Shown here: positions 1 through 11,499 of the stretch, piece after piece
How positions within the stretch are numbered: position 1 is the first letter of the stretch
How the letters are laid out: every line of letters begins with the position of its first letter
NCBI RefSeq assembly: GCF_027244095.1
Contig: NC_069659.1
Coordinates: forward strand, 334,317,250-334,381,249
DNA: 64,000 nt
Source of the DNA: Hemicordylus capensis
Taxonomy: Eukaryota; Chordata; Lepidosauria; Squamata; Cordylidae
Direction of reading: 5' to 3'
Notes under the pieces: generated by a model
The model's input: the letters and a program-made list of their open reading frames with translations, nothing else
The model's database searches: none
Told to the model about the DNA's origin: nothing
Program-made: the position numbers and the translations under genes

Positions 1-1364
1 TTCTGGGGGTGACTGGATTGGCAACAGGGCTTCTCCCACTGCCCATAGTAGATGGGCAGCATGATACAGGTGAAGACAGTGTAAATAAGTCTGCAGCAGG
101 CTGGTATGGGCAATAGAAGTGCTTGTTTTATTAAATGGAGCCATATGTGCCACGCTTAGTATAAGCATGCTCAGTAGAAGGAAAGTGAAAATGCTGCTTT
201 AGCATTGCAGAAAATAAAGAGGCAGACATGAGTGCTTGGGATTAACACAAGCCATAATTTTACTTTTCACATATGGCAAATATAGCAAGCTGCTGGACCA
301 ATATGGAGAGGAACAAAGAAAATGCTACATGAGCTGCCCGAAATGGGCTGGTGTGGATGCCCAGCTGAAATGCCCAGTGGGATACCTCCTCTGAACCTAA
401 GGCTAATGAGGCATAAAGCAGCATAAAGGAAGGTAAACGTGGGTCCGGATGTTACCATCATTACCACTTTCAGTAGTAACCAGTCCCTCCAGGCAAAGCA
501 CATCAATGATGCAGAATGCTGATCCAACACTGCTTGTCTCCAGGCAAGCAAATAAATGGTGTACAATGTACTGTGTTGTAGCTGCCTCATTGTCTGGTGG
601 GAGAATTGGGCCAGAGGGCCCAAGACCTTTAACAGTTCCATAACAGGCAAACTTCCAACAGGTGCAATGTTGCCTAGCATGTAAGGGTGCAAGCAGCACC
701 TGCGGGCATTCTGCCTTTATTTTCATCTGCTTAACAACCAGAAATTCAATGGGTGCAGTTTCAGTCTCCAAATGCTGGCAGAAGCTTCACTGGCTGGGTT
801 TCTGTCTGCCATTCCGTTGTTAGACACTAAGCACTGGGTATGGTAGAAGCAGGTAATGTTTCAACTAGAGAAAATTACCATGCTTCCACCATGCCTGGAG
901 CTCTATGTCTAACAGCCGAAAGGCAGGCAGAAACTCAGCTGGTGGAGTCTCCCCCCCAGCTGAAGTACAGGCAGAATATCAACAGGTATTGCTTGCATCC
1001 TCATATGCTAGTCAAAATTGCACCTTGTCGAGGGCCTTCTGATCTCAATCTCCCACCAGATCCCGGTTATCTATCCTGATTACATGCAGTTTAACCACAG
1101 TGGTTTGACCAGGATTTCCCAGGAAATATGAGTCCTCACAACCAGCTTTGCGGGGCTCAGCAATCCTAGTTAACTCTTTAACCATGATTGTGAGAACGCA
1201 ACCTTAGTTAACTTAATTAACTAACTGATTGATCTCAGTTAACATATTAAGATAACAACGCATTGATAATATTCAGTAATAACTCAAATTAAATAAAGAA
1301 TTAGCAGTTCCTAATTAAAAATGCATTATTACGTGAATAGGGGTTTACTTTTGTCATCATTATC
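1..1364. other. Intergenic, no gene recognised
   Basis: Short chance ORFs occur on both strands, but none has a recognisable domain, splice pattern or repeat match. The stretch near 1080-1260, with several copies of a 'ttaac' motif and a 'gtgagaac' motif, looks like decayed non-coding repeat. I could not assign it to a family. Confidence 0.4.
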
Positions 1365-1442
1365 AAACCAACCCACCCAAACCAACCAACCCACCCATTA
1401 TCAAACCAACCCACCCATCATTATCAAACCAACCCACCCACC
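1365..1442. repeat. Irregular tandem repeat (CCAACCCA-type)
   Basis: Units of the type 'ccaacccaccca', some preceded by 'tatcaaa', recur several times. This is a short imperfect minisatellite with no coding content. Confidence 0.75.
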
Positions 1443-1716
1443 CCCCAGAAGCCTCCTTTATGGTTGGTGACCTATCCCCCCAACCCTCCTGCCTCTTCAA
1501 GGATTTGCCTCTACTCCCCCAATGAAAAACGTCACACTACACCCCCGCTCCTTTCCCTCTCCTAGTCTTGCATTGGGAGCCATTGCAAAAACTGGAGCAG
1601 CACTGGAAAAGAAAGGCATGAGCAGCCGTCTGCCTATGGAGGAGAGGGAAGATAAGTGATAACAGAAGGGGCTGAGGGGGAAGGGCCGAGGCAGAATGTA
1701 AGAAAGGTATTAAGAC

Positions 1717-2122
1717 CTAGCTGGCCTGGGTGCAGAGTATCTGCGCCTCTAGTTCTCCCTCGTTCTCAGCCACCCCCCTCACTCGTTCTCAGCTCCTCGC
1801 TCTCAACCCTCCCCTTCCTCTTCCCCCCCCCCAATGTTTTTTCTCTCTGGCTGGCCACTTTTTCCGGCTGGCTTCCTCTTTCTTCCCCTCGCCCCGGCTG
1901 CCATTGCTATCTCCACACACCACCACCCCCGCTGCCACTTCTGCTCTCTCTCCCTGACCACCCACACTCCCACCTGCCTGCCCGTTCACTGGCCTGTCCA
2001 CGGTCCTTATGTTCCCCACCACCGTTGCTTTTTTCTCCCTCTCCCATCGCTTGCGAACTCTCGAGAGAGCTGCCACACATGGGATTAGCCACGGGTATGT
2101 CTTAGATAATTCTATATATAGA
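1717..2122 (-). mobile_element. Non-autonomous Helitron-like element, family A (short copy)
   Basis: Read on the minus strand, it begins TCTATATATAG and ends in a short hairpin (GCAGA/TCTGC stem) followed by CTAG. These are the Helitron termini: 5' TC, a 3' hairpin, and CTRR. Both ends match the 792-bp copy at 11500-12291, including the 'cacatgggattagccac' stretch near the 5' terminus. The interior is pyrimidine-rich on the + strand and encodes no Rep/helicase. The flanking bases are not the ideal A and T, so the exact ends are less certain than in the longer copy. Confidence 0.62.
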
Positions 2123-3533
2123 AGATGGTGGCTACATGTCTTGTGAAAAAGCTGCTTTCTTGGCGTCTCCTTTGCTGCCATTCACCATTACGGAACTTGG
2201 GGAACCTTCACTTCAGGCATATGAGATGTTGGCATGTGTTTCTTAAGCTAAAGAAGCTTAAATTCCCTTGTTGAAGAAAGTAGTGTTTGTTTTTTCAGGT
2301 CATTCTGTAAATCTATAAGATGTCCACCAGGTGGCACCAGCTCAGTAATATGAAGCAAAAGAGCAGCTCCTGAATTAAAGCTCTAGGGGTGTTATTACTG
2401 TTACAATGCTTGGAGGCCCTGCAGAGTTGAGATGTTTGATTCATTTCATGCCTTTATGAGGCAGGGGCTCTTTAAAAAAATCCATCATTTGTTATAGCTG
2501 TGCTGTTAAACCACACTATTGATTAGTCCTGCCTAGAAAAATTGGCATCACTCATTCGATTTTCAAATTCATATTCAGGATGGCAGAGTAATCTGGGCCA
2601 GGCATTGTTACTCCTTTAATGATTTAGCTTGTATAGAAAATTACATAGATGACTTGTGCTTTTTTTCTTGGTATATTGTCCATGCTGTTATTTATCTGAC
2701 TTGCTGTTTGCAAGCATTCCTCCTGGACCACCAAATGACCATGCATTCTCCCTTCACTCTTGGCTAGCTGATGACTGGAAAGAGCTGCTTGGTTTTGAGG
2801 ATGTAATAGTCAAGAGTAGCTGCCAACAACCCCTAGAAATGCAGTTTCTAAGAGACTGAATGAGATACATGGACGGAGATATCTATTGCAAACATTTTCA
2901 TGTTTTTGGATTTCTGAAGCTAGTTGCATGGAAATGCGACATGGACTGAAATGGAGTGAACTGAAATGATATAGCTTATTTGTCTCTTCATCATTCTGTG
3001 AAAGTCTGGGCTTCCTGTCTGTAAAACTACCTGAGAAAATTGCCAACGTTTGTCGGAAGGCATCATTCCCCATGCTTTTCCAGTGGTAGAGTTTTCCTGC
3101 AGGACTTTTCCCAGGACTTTTGATTTTTATGGTAGTGTGGGCCAGGTCTGGAAACTACCTGTGAATATGCCACATTTCTTCTGTCTTTCATGGTTTTGTC
3201 TCGGAGTTTCATATCAGTGAATGAATGAGTGGGTGAATGAGTGAGGCCCAAGCAGCTCTCTCCCTCCCCGCTCCCTCTCTCTCCCTCCCTCCCTTCCTCT
3301 CTCTCTCACACATATATAATACAATATTATATGGAGGGTGGGGGAGAGGGAGAAGGAGAAAGAGGGAACTGCACAGAGAGCCTAGCATTGAATGTGCAAA
3401 GGACCGACCAGCTGGAAACCAAGTTCTTTGAAATTTTGAGAGAGGGAAAATGGTTTTATATTATTTATTGCTTTGAAATTTCTTTTTTGTTCAAAGGAAC
3501 ATCTAAAATGTCTAACTAGACACAGTCGCATGT

Positions 3534-3534
<1 letters not shown>
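2123..3534. other. Intergenic, no gene recognised
   Basis: Nothing coding is supported here. A CT-rich run around 3255-3310 is low-complexity sequence. The ORFs are short and unrelated to any family I know. Confidence 0.4.

Positions 3535-3573
<39 letters not shown>
3535..3573. repeat. (CA)n microsatellite
   Basis: About 19 uninterrupted CA dinucleotides. Confidence 0.95.
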
Positions 3574-3576
<3 letters not shown>

Positions 3577-3914
3577 TCAATAACTAAAACATCAAAAAGA
3601 AGTCGGTGATAAAACCCAGCAGAATATAGTGGATCCTAACCTAACCCTCTGTCCCACTTCAAAAGCCCTCCCAAACAACAAAGGAAGTGTTTAGAGAAAA
3701 TAGAAAGGCCTGGAGTGAGGAGAGCAGGGATGCAGCTACAACTGAAGTGTGTGTGTGTGTGTGTGGCGGCGGGGGCGTGTCCCTGGGCCCTTGAGAGAAG
3801 GGGCCTCCACTCTTGCTCTTTGACATCTTGCTCTTTGCTCTCACCCTTGCAGAGCACCGCCCTGAAGAGGAAAGCAAGGGAGGCAGGGGGCCGGCTTCAC
3901 TTTTTGTCCCAGGG

Positions 3915-4200
3915 CCCACACCTATGTGCCACAACAGAACATCATCCTAAATTATTTTTTAAAAGGTTTTGTAAATTGTGGACGATGCAAGTCATTTAAT
4001 GGTACTAGAGAAAGACGTGCTGTTCTGGCAACTCCAGGTCTTAACACTCACACCCAATTTGGAGGATGAATACAACTGAAGGAAGCCTGGACGGGTGCGC
4101 AGCTGGGGGAGTCAGTCATGTCACTTGCTTCGGGGGTGGGGGCAAGGCAGTGGGCCCCCAGACAACTGTCTTCCCTTGCCTTATTATAGTTACACCCCTG
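3915..4200. mobile_element. hAT-type MITE fragment (CAGGGGYGTAACTAT terminus)
   Basis: About 285 bp closely match 33360-33639. Both copies share the stretch from the 'acatcatcctaaa' motif through 'gtaaattgtggacgatgcaag' to the terminus 'tatagttacrcccctg'. Reversed, that end is CAGGGGYGTAACTATA, an hAT-like terminal inverted repeat. The left end is lost or too diverged to recognise here. The element is non-coding. Confidence 0.6.
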
Positions 4201-5110
4201 ACTGGGGGAGAGAGTTTCAAAGCTTGGATGCAATGACGAAATAGGTTTGGCCCGTGTAGAGACCTGCCTGATCTCTGGAGGGAGGGCAGGTTCTGAGGAA
4301 CTATGGGAGAGATCATACTGTAGGCTCAAATGGGGCTCAAATCCCCCTCCCTTTTCCTTTGTGACTCCACCCCCCCTTACAGGATCCCCATTGGGACAAA
4401 TGTCTCAACAACAAAACATAAAAGATGCTGAAAGAATACAACAATCCTCTGATCTGTGGGGTGTTCGTCCAAATTGTCTTTCTACATGCACCAGAACCCA
4501 CCCCCCAAACACAATTAATGGACATGCTGAGATCATATCAGCACATCCTTTAGTGACCTTGGAGTGGGCTCACCACTTTCTTACCACGGCCCTGTCCTCC
4601 TTGCTGTTTGTCTGAACTGGCCTTAAAGCAACCAAGTGAATCTATGATATCTAAAACAGGAACTCTTTGCTCACAGCTCAGATGCTATACCGTTTCTCTG
4701 TAGCTTACTAATTTTGAGGTCTTTAGTTCTGCACACCACATTTTTAACTTTGATCTTCCTCTTTTTCTCTTTGTTTTGGTTGTTCTTCGTGAAAGTCTCT
4801 GTGCTTTCCATTTTCTAGCACTAGAGGGCTGGAGCACACATCTTCAAAAAACACAAATAGGCCACAAGTCTATTCCTCCATTCATTCACAGCCGATTCAT
4901 ATACACTTCCTGAGTGTCCTGGGAGAGCTACTTCTATGTGCTGGCTTCCCATAGCATTCCCGTGGTGATTGTAGAAAGTTGTTTTGTAGGTTGAGCCACA
5001 GAGGTGGTGACTTCTCATGCCAAATGTGTTAGAAGTGGAATGTGGCTCCCACACCACTCATGCATAGATCTGTCTTATGTGGGAAACTAAGGAGGCTTAT
5101 GTGAACATCA
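4201..5110. other. Intergenic, no gene recognised
   Basis: No supported coding region, RNA gene or classifiable repeat. Confidence 0.4.
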
Positions 5111-5117
5111 CAAGAAA

Positions 5118-5300
5118 CGACAGGTTGCTTACCTGTAACTTGGGTTCTTCTAGTGGTCATCTGTGCTCTTACACGAATGGGCTTTGTGCCTGCGCAGAGA
5201 CCACATTGGAGCTTCCAAGCTAGAGTTCTTAACTTTTGGTGGTAACCCCGCCCCCTCGGTATATAGGAGGCTGTGCGGGCTTCCCTCTCCAGTCTTCTGA
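5118..5300. repeat. DIRS left inverted terminal repeat
   Basis: The stretch around 5165-5265 (with 'cacgaatgggctttg', 'gcgcagagaccaca' and 'cttccaagctaga') is the reverse complement of 11075-11185 with few differences. Both copies contain a TATATA-like motif at their inner side. Confidence 0.85.
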
Positions 5301-5356
5301 GTCTGCAATCTGAAAGAGACTAGTAGAAAAGACATGAGAAGAGGCGAGGATGGGTG

Positions 5357-5455
5357 GGCGTGTAAGAGCACAGATGACCACTAGAAGAACCCAAGTTACA
5401 GGTAAGTAACCTGTCGTTCTTCGACGTGGTCTCTGTGCTTTACACAAATGGGCAC
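5357..5455. repeat. DIRS internal complementary region
   Basis: The first half (5357-5422) is the reverse complement of the extreme left end (about 5112-5168). The second half (5418-5455) matches the extreme right end around 11175-11208. A segment complementary to both outer ends is what the DIRS replication model uses to template circularisation. Confidence 0.82.
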
Positions 5456-5499
5456 ATAGCAAGCTGCACCTGTGCCATGCTCACCTGGAGGAGGGATCA

Positions 5500-7133
5500 G
5501 GAGAAGATGGATTGTAGCACCGCCCTGCCAAACTCTGTGTCTTTTCTGGCTTGGACATCCAGGGCATAGTGTTGTACGAATGAGTGCTTTGATGCCCATG
5601 TAGCCGCCTGGCAGATGACATCTAATGGAATAGACCTGTCGAAGGCAGTAGAAGCTGCTCTCGCTCTCGCTGAATGTGCCTTGATGGAGGGCAGGAGAGA
5701 CTTCTTGGAAATCTGGTATGCTAGGGAGATGATGCGGACCACCCATCTGGATATAGTCTGCGTAGAAGCCTGCTTGCTTCTGTTAGGTCCAGAGTGGAGA
5801 ATGAAGAGAGAGTTGGAGGTGTGAAGGGCAGAGGTGCGGTCGATGAAGAAGGCAAGCGCCCTACAAACGTCCAGAGTATGGAGACATCATTTGGCCTCAG
5901 TCGACGGCTCGGCGAAGAATGTAGGTAAGGAGATTGGTTGGGAGCGGTGAAATGAGGTGACCACCTTCAGTAGGAAGGCAATGTCCGGCCTAAGGATGGC
6001 TTTTTCTTTGTGGACAATTAAGTATGGCGGGTCAACTCTAAGTGCCCTGAGTTCACTCACCCGCCTGGCCGAGGTGATGGCCATGAGGAAGGCTACTTTA
6101 CAGAAAAGGAGGTCGAGAGAAATCATAGCCATGGGTTCAAAGGGAGGTTACATGAGGGAGGAGAGTACCAAGGTCAGGTCACAGGCTGGGGCCATGACCG
6201 GCGGGTCTGGATAGAGGTGAGTGAGTCCCTTAAGGAAACGCTTGACAGTAGGGTGTTGGAACCACAATAGTGTGGAGGGCGGAGAGTTAGCCACTATGGC
6301 TGTGAGGTGAACCCGCAAGGAAGGCATCTTAAGTCCGGCCTCCTTGAGGGACAGCACATATGTTCTACAGAAATGGAGTGTATAGGAATCTCCCTGTCCT
6401 TTAGGAAGTTTTGAAAGCATGTCCACTTGTGGGAATAGGAGGAGACAGTAGAGGGTTTACACGAGGCCTGGACTATTCGTTGCATGTCTGCAGGCAGGTT
6501 GGGACTATGTGCCAAGCTGTGAGATGGAGGCGCTGTAGATCTGGATGGAGAAGGTGACCGCCTTGCAGGGAGAGGAGGTGAGGCGTGTGTGGAAAGCGGT
6601 GGTACCGATGACTGGATAGGCAGAGGAGTCAGGGAAACCAGGGCCTCCTGGGCCACCACGGGGCAATGAGTATGCAATGCGGGCAGTCCTGGGAGATCTT
6701 CTGAAGGACTCAAGGAAGTAGAGGAATTGGAGGGAAGGCATAAACCAGGAGTCCCATCCAAGTCATGGCAAACGTGTCCCCCAGGGAACTGAGTCAGATC
6801 CCGGACCTGGAGCAATATTGGTGGCATTGAGCATTCGCCTCTGATGTGAAGAGGTCTGTTTCTGGAAGGAACCAGCAGTGGAAGAGGGAGCGGAGCGTGG
6901 AGGGATGTAGTTGCCATTCGTGTGAAGTTGTTTGAGTCCTGCTTAGCATGTCTGCCGTCATGTTGTCTTGGTCCTGTATATGGACCATCAGGGATGTGAC
7001 GCCGTGGCAAATGCACCAGAGCCACATTTCCATGGCCAGGAACAGGAGAGAGCTGGAAGAGGTGCCGCCCTGTCTGTTCAGGTAAGCTTTGGCGGTAGTA
7101 TTGTCCATTTGGACAAGGACGTGGGAGCCCCAT
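5500..7133 (-). mobile_element. DIRS tyrosine recombinase region (part of fossil)
   Basis: Minus-strand frames carry features of the DIRS/phage-type tyrosine recombinase. There is an N-terminal SAM-like segment ('VSSYSHKW'), then a catalytic-domain segment with 'ITSARRVSEL', which holds the first catalytic arginine context. The region overlaps the RNase H end of the upstream gene in a different frame, as is usual in DIRS elements. Its role in an intact element is site-specific integration of a circular DNA copy. It is broken and is treated here only as a part of the fossil. Confidence 0.75.
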
Positions 7134-8700
7134 ATCAGGGGGAGGAAAGCTCTAAGGGCATTGAAGATAGCTAACAGTTTGAGATAATTGATGTGGTGGG
7201 CAGCTTCGGTTGGGGACCAGATGCCGTGGATGTTATGATTGTTGGCATGTGCACTCCAACCTTCTATGGATGCATCCATGGTGAGTATAAGGGCAGGACG
7301 CGGGGGTTGGAAGGGGGAGCCGACGCTGAGGTTGGCAGGGTCCACCCACCACAGCAGGGAGTGTAGGACCTGAGGCGGGATCCTTAGGGTGCTGGCGAGG
7401 GAGTCCTCGTGTGGAGAGAACACTGAAAGGAACCAGTGTTGAAGAGTCCTGGCCTGGAGACAGGCATGAGGGAGGACATGGGTGGTGGAAGCCATGTGTC
7501 CTAATAGGCACTGAATTGTTCGTGCTGACTGATGTGGGTGGTAGAGGAGGTGAGATGACAAATCCAGGATGGCTTGAGTTCTGCACGGAGGCAAGAAGAT
7601 TTTTGACTGAATGGAGTCGAAGAGGATTCCCAGAAATTCTATCGTTCTGGAAGGGAAGAGCTTCGACTTTTCATAGTTCACCTGGAGGCCCAGGTTGGAA
7701 AGGAGGTTGATGACCGTGTGAAGGTCTCTGAGTAGAGACTGTAGGTTGTCGGCTACCACGAGCCAGTTGTCGAGGTACGGAAAAATGTGAATGTTCTGTT
7801 GTTGCAAGGCTGCCACCACTGGGGCCATGCATTTGGTGAACACCTGGGGTGTGGATGCCAGTCCGAATGGAAGGGCACGAAATTAGTAAGTGTTGCCTGC
7901 TATTTGGAAGCAGAGGAAACGATGGTGCTGGGGTCTGATGGTGATGTGATAATATGCATCATTGAGATCTATAGAGATGAACCACTGGTTTTTGTGCAGA
8001 AGGGAGATGATAGTGGGAATAGTGGCCATCTGGAACCTGCGATACGTGATGTAGGAGTTCAGCTCCTGGAGATCCAGGATGGAGTGAAGGGAACCGTCTG
8101 GCTTGGGGACCATGAAATAACGGGAGTGGAAACCCGGGGACTGTGGATTGTGAACCAGTTCTATTGCAGATTTGGAGAGTAGAGAGTCAACTTCCTCCAA
8201 GAGAGCCGGGGTGAGCGGAGTGGGTAATGGAGGGTTGTATGGGTGGTGGTGGATGCAAATTCTATAGCATAACCGACCCTCACAATGGTCAGAGCCCAGG
8301 AGTCCGTGGTGATATTTTCTCAGGTGGGAATGAAAGGGGAGAGTCTGGTGCCCCAGCGGGGAGGAGGGTGCAAGTCATTGTCTTTTGGCTGGGGGCTGAG
8401 ATCCTTTGGATCGCTGCAGTAGTTTGGATCCAGCGAAGTGTGCACACTTTCTGTAAGGTTGGTACCTGGAGGAACGAAAGGACTTGTCTTGAGGTTGATA
8501 GTATTGATGTTTGGAGGAGTATAGTTGTTGCTGCCATTTTTGTGGTTTATAATGACGGGATGTGGAGTGTTGAAAACCCATGGAACGGACCGTGTTACAA
8601 AGTTTCTGCACTTTTTGAAGAGTATCATCTGTTTTCTCTCTGAATAGGGAGAAGCCATCAAAAGGGAGATCATCCACCCTGGATCTAGCATCGGGCATGA
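6794..8700 (-). mobile_element. DIRS reverse transcriptase / RNase H region (part of fossil)
   Basis: Minus-strand frames show the RT fingers and palm ('VPKPDGSLHSILDLQ', 'ISIDLNDAYYHI'), the catalytic-site context 'FPYLDNWLVV', then 'SKLFPSRTIEFLG' and an RNase H domain with 'LTMDASIEGWSAH'. These are typical of DIRS-type RTs, which are related to Gypsy RTs but lack a protease. The region is broken. Confidence 0.85.
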
Positions 8701-8944
8701 GGCCAGAGGATTGGAGCCAGGCGTGGCGACGGAGGGCGACAGAGGTCGCCATCACCTTAGCAGCCCCTTCTGTGGAGTGGTGAATTTCATGGAGCTCTTG
8801 TTTGGAGACCTACATGGCCTCACGGAGAAAAACTTTGGCGGGGCCCTGCTGTTCTTCAGGGAGATGATCGAGAAATGGGGCAATAAGGTCCCGAAGAAAA
8901 GACTGATATCTGGCATAGCAGGCCTGGTAATTTGTAATTCTTGT

Positions 8945-9053
8945 TAATAAAGAGGCAATAGAATACAAACGCCTTCCAAACATAAAGAGGCAAACATAAA
9001 GAGGCAATAGACATAAAACATAAAGAGGCAATAGAATACAAACGCCTTCCAAA
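8945..9053. repeat. Short tandem/nested duplication inside the DIRS copy
   Basis: A roughly 35-bp unit with 'ataaagaggcaatag' and 'aatacaaacgccttccaaa' is present at 8946-8980 and again at 9019-9053. Partial copies lie between them. The second copy directly abuts the SINE. Confidence 0.8.
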
Positions 9054-9280
9054 GAGCCCCTGGTGGCACAGTGGTAAAACTGCTGCCCGGTAACCAGAAG
9101 GTTACAAGTTCGATCCTGACCAGGGGCTCAGGGTTGACTCAGCCTTCCATCCTTCCGAGGTCGGTAAAATGAGTACCCAGAATGTTGGGGGCAATATGCT
9201 AAATCATCGTAAACCGCTTAGAGAGCTCCAGCTATAGAGCGGTATATAAATGCAAGTGCTATTGCTATTGCTATTGCTAT
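9054..9280 (+). mobile_element. tRNA-derived SINE with L2-like tail and (CTATTG)n end
   Basis: The tRNA-like head reads 'ggtggcacagtggtaaaactgc' (A box) and 'ggttacaagttcgatcctg' (B box). The body contains 'aggtcggtaaaatgagtaccc'. The tail, with 'gtaaaccgcttagagag' and 'gcggtatataaa', resembles the L2 3' end seen at about 63.87 kb. It ends in 'ctattg' repeats. It is inserted in the DIRS element and so is younger than it. Confidence 0.85.
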
Positions 9281-9394
9281 ATCCAATTTCTTTCCTTCTT
9301 TGTCGGGTGGGGAAGAGGAGGAATACCCCCGGAATTTGAGAGGGAAGACTCCACAACAATAGAATCAGTAGACGGGTGTTGTTCCAGAAAGGAG

Positions 9395-10830
9395 TCATCC
9401 TGATCTGTGAACCTTGTAGAAGGAGTCAAGCCACTTAGATGTTTGGGGAAGAGAAGAAGGCTTGGTCCAAGAGGCCTTGGCCACCTTGAGAATGGACAGG
9501 TTCAATGGGACCGATGGGCAGGCATCATCTTCGATCATCTGGAATAGGGGGTCAGGTTCGGATTTATCCTCTCGAGAGAATTGGACTCCCAAGGAAGCCG
9601 CCATACGGGAGACAAAGTCTGTGTAAATTCGGAAATCTTCCGAAGGAGAATTAGGCCTAGGATCCAACAGCAGAGAAGGAGGTGAGGAGCCCAATGATAT
9701 TCTGTCGGATAAGGATGACTCTGGGCCCTCCTCATCCGAAAAGTTGGTAGAGACCAGAGGTGGGAGTGGTCGGATTCGGAGCCGAGGAGCTGGTCTGGAG
9801 TCTGGGGCAATGGTGGCCGTAGCTGCCTGTACAGGTGAATTTCTAGGTGGAACCCGTGGTGGTAAGAGAGATGTAGTTCGGGGTGGAGGAGGAAGAGTTG
9901 TCAGTCCCGATAGCGGATTCGGTATCGAAGCCGAAGTTGAGTAAGCCGGTACCGAAGGGTGAGGAGATGCAGAACGCCGAAGGGGTGGCTCCGCGGCGGT
10001 CGAAGCTCGATGGCATTGGCGAACCTCCTGATGAGTGTAGAAATAGTCCTCTTCTTCCTCCACTTGCCTGTCGTAGCGCTCGCCCGGAGCAGCTTCGAGG
10101 TCCTGATTGGCCTAGCGGCACGGTTGCTCCAGAGGGAGTTCCTCGGGTTCAGAATCGTGCTCAGACTTGTATACAGGATCGTGAGGACTAGAACCATAGA
10201 CCACGTCGGTATCTAAAATAGTTTCCATTTGTAAAGTACGGGATCGACGGTTGGTATCGTGCGTCGACTTCTGCTTCTTTGTTGGCGGTTCAGAAGGGGC
10301 GCGATGGTCCTTCTTTCTCTTCTTCTTTTTGGCTGGCTGGACAGAGTGTGGCTCAATCAAAGCCGCCATCGAAATCGACGCTGCCACCGAACTCCTCGGT
10401 ACCGATGTCGAAGCCCAAGCCACAGGATCGACCGGTATATTCACCTCGGGAGTGGTCACCGAGACTCCTGGAGGGGACGAAACGGGCGGTAAGCCCTGGG
10501 CTGCAGGAGATGCACTGGACGAGGCCTGCATAGTGGACAGTTTGTCCGAGCCTGTACCCTTGAACGCTTGTTCCCAAAGCCAAGAACAATGCCGAGAGGC
10601 CCGATTTTTGCGCGCCTGTTTGGTAAAGGCTGCACAATGCAGGCAAGAGCCAGCCTTATGGGTTTCACCCAGGCAGAAAAGGGAGAGTTTGTGGCTGTCA
10701 GTCGAAGGGATTTTAGATTTGCTGTGACCACACTGCTTAAAGTTTGTAGTCTTTGCCATAGGCCGAAGAAGGTACCGAAGAAAAATTGGATGCAAGAAGC
10801 CATAGCATGCTGGGCCTGAAGGCCACAACT
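9395..10830 (-). mobile_element. DIRS gag-like region (part of fossil)
   Basis: Minus-strand frames between the right terminus and the RT encode serine/proline-rich, low-complexity protein. The basic run 'KKKKRKKDHRAPSEPPTKK' (about 10.3 kb) fits a nucleic-acid-binding structural protein. There is no clear zinc knuckle. The assignment rests on position and composition. Confidence 0.6.
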
Positions 10831-10944
10831 GGAAGGAAATGAAACTTTGAGGGAAGGAGAGAGGGGGTACCAGGGAAGAAATAAAAATGCTAACAAAGGG
10901 GAGTACTGAACATAAATATAGGGGGAAAGGTGATAAAGGAGTAC

Positions 10945-10946
10945 TT

Positions 10947-10994
<48 letters not shown>

Positions 10995-10998
10995 TTTT
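10945..10998. repeat. (ATTT)n microsatellite
   Basis: About 13 TTTA/ATTT units. Confidence 0.95.
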
Positions 10999-11062
10999 AC
11001 GTAGCAAAGATCTAGCAAGGAGTTGCTCAACTATATGTTTTCGATCACAGATGAAGAAAGAC

Positions 11063-11208
11063 TGGAGAGGGAAGCCCGCGCAGCCGCCTATATACTGAGG
11101 GGGTGGGGTTACCGCCAAAAGTTAAGAATTCTAGCTTGGAAGCTCCGATGTGGTCTCTGCGCAGGTGCAAAGCCCATTCGTGTAAAGCACAGAGACCACG
11201 TCAAAGAA
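11063..11208. repeat. DIRS right inverted terminal repeat
   Basis: Reverse-complement partner of the left terminus. It ends in 'gtgtaaagcacagagaccacgtc', which is also mirrored by the internal complementary region. Confidence 0.85.
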
Positions 11209-11214
11209 GCCACA

Positions 11215-11345
11215 ATGCTTCCTACAGATGTTTTTTGGGGGGGGGGCTATGAGCATGTGGGAAAGCCTTGCCTGTACAATTATGTAAACTGCCCTGAGCC
11301 ATTTTGGAAGGGCGGTATATCAATCGAATAAATACATAAATAAAC
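11215..11345 (+). repeat. L2-clade 3' tail fragment
   Basis: It contains 'tgtaaactgccctgagcc', then 'ggaagggcggtatatcaat' and an A-rich 'aataaatacataaataa' end. This is the tail shared by L2 LINEs and their SINEs in this genome. Confidence 0.7.
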
Positions 11346-11499
11346 AATGAGGTGATGAAATAGTACAAATTTAGATCTCATAACTCAAGCACATCGCATC
11401 CTTTGCAAAGCTGAACCTGTATTTCCACACAAAAATGGGCTGGTGGTCCACAGAACTCATCCAACTGTGTTTGGTAACACATCAAGATTTTACACCAAA

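Larger units (their letters stand above)
5115..11208 (-). mobile_element. DIRS-family tyrosine-recombinase retrotransposon (fossil)
   Basis: About 6.1 kb on the minus strand with the DIRS layout. There are inverted rather than direct terminal repeats (left 5118-5300, right 11063-11208), and an internal complementary region just inside the left end (5357-5455). The coding order is a gag-like region, reverse transcriptase/RNase H, then a tyrosine recombinase overlapping the RNase H end in another frame. Known DIRS biology replaces the DDE integrase with this recombinase and integrates without target duplication. The copy looks broken, with at least about half a dozen breaks. It also carries a SINE inserted at 9054-9280. 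The two termini remain roughly 95% alike where I compared them, which suggests a moderate rather than ancient age. Confidence 0.88.

Noticed and set aside
267-771. Overlapping minus-strand ORFs of 122 and 141 codons
   Set aside because: Two frames are open over the same DNA with no recognisable domain. Most likely chance.
1656-2181. ORFs of 130-149 codons on both strands
   Set aside because: They lie in pyrimidine-rich Helitron filler. The proline/serine-rich products are artefacts of composition.
3382-3573. Cys-Val repeat protein on the minus strand
   Set aside because: Translation of the (CA)n microsatellite.
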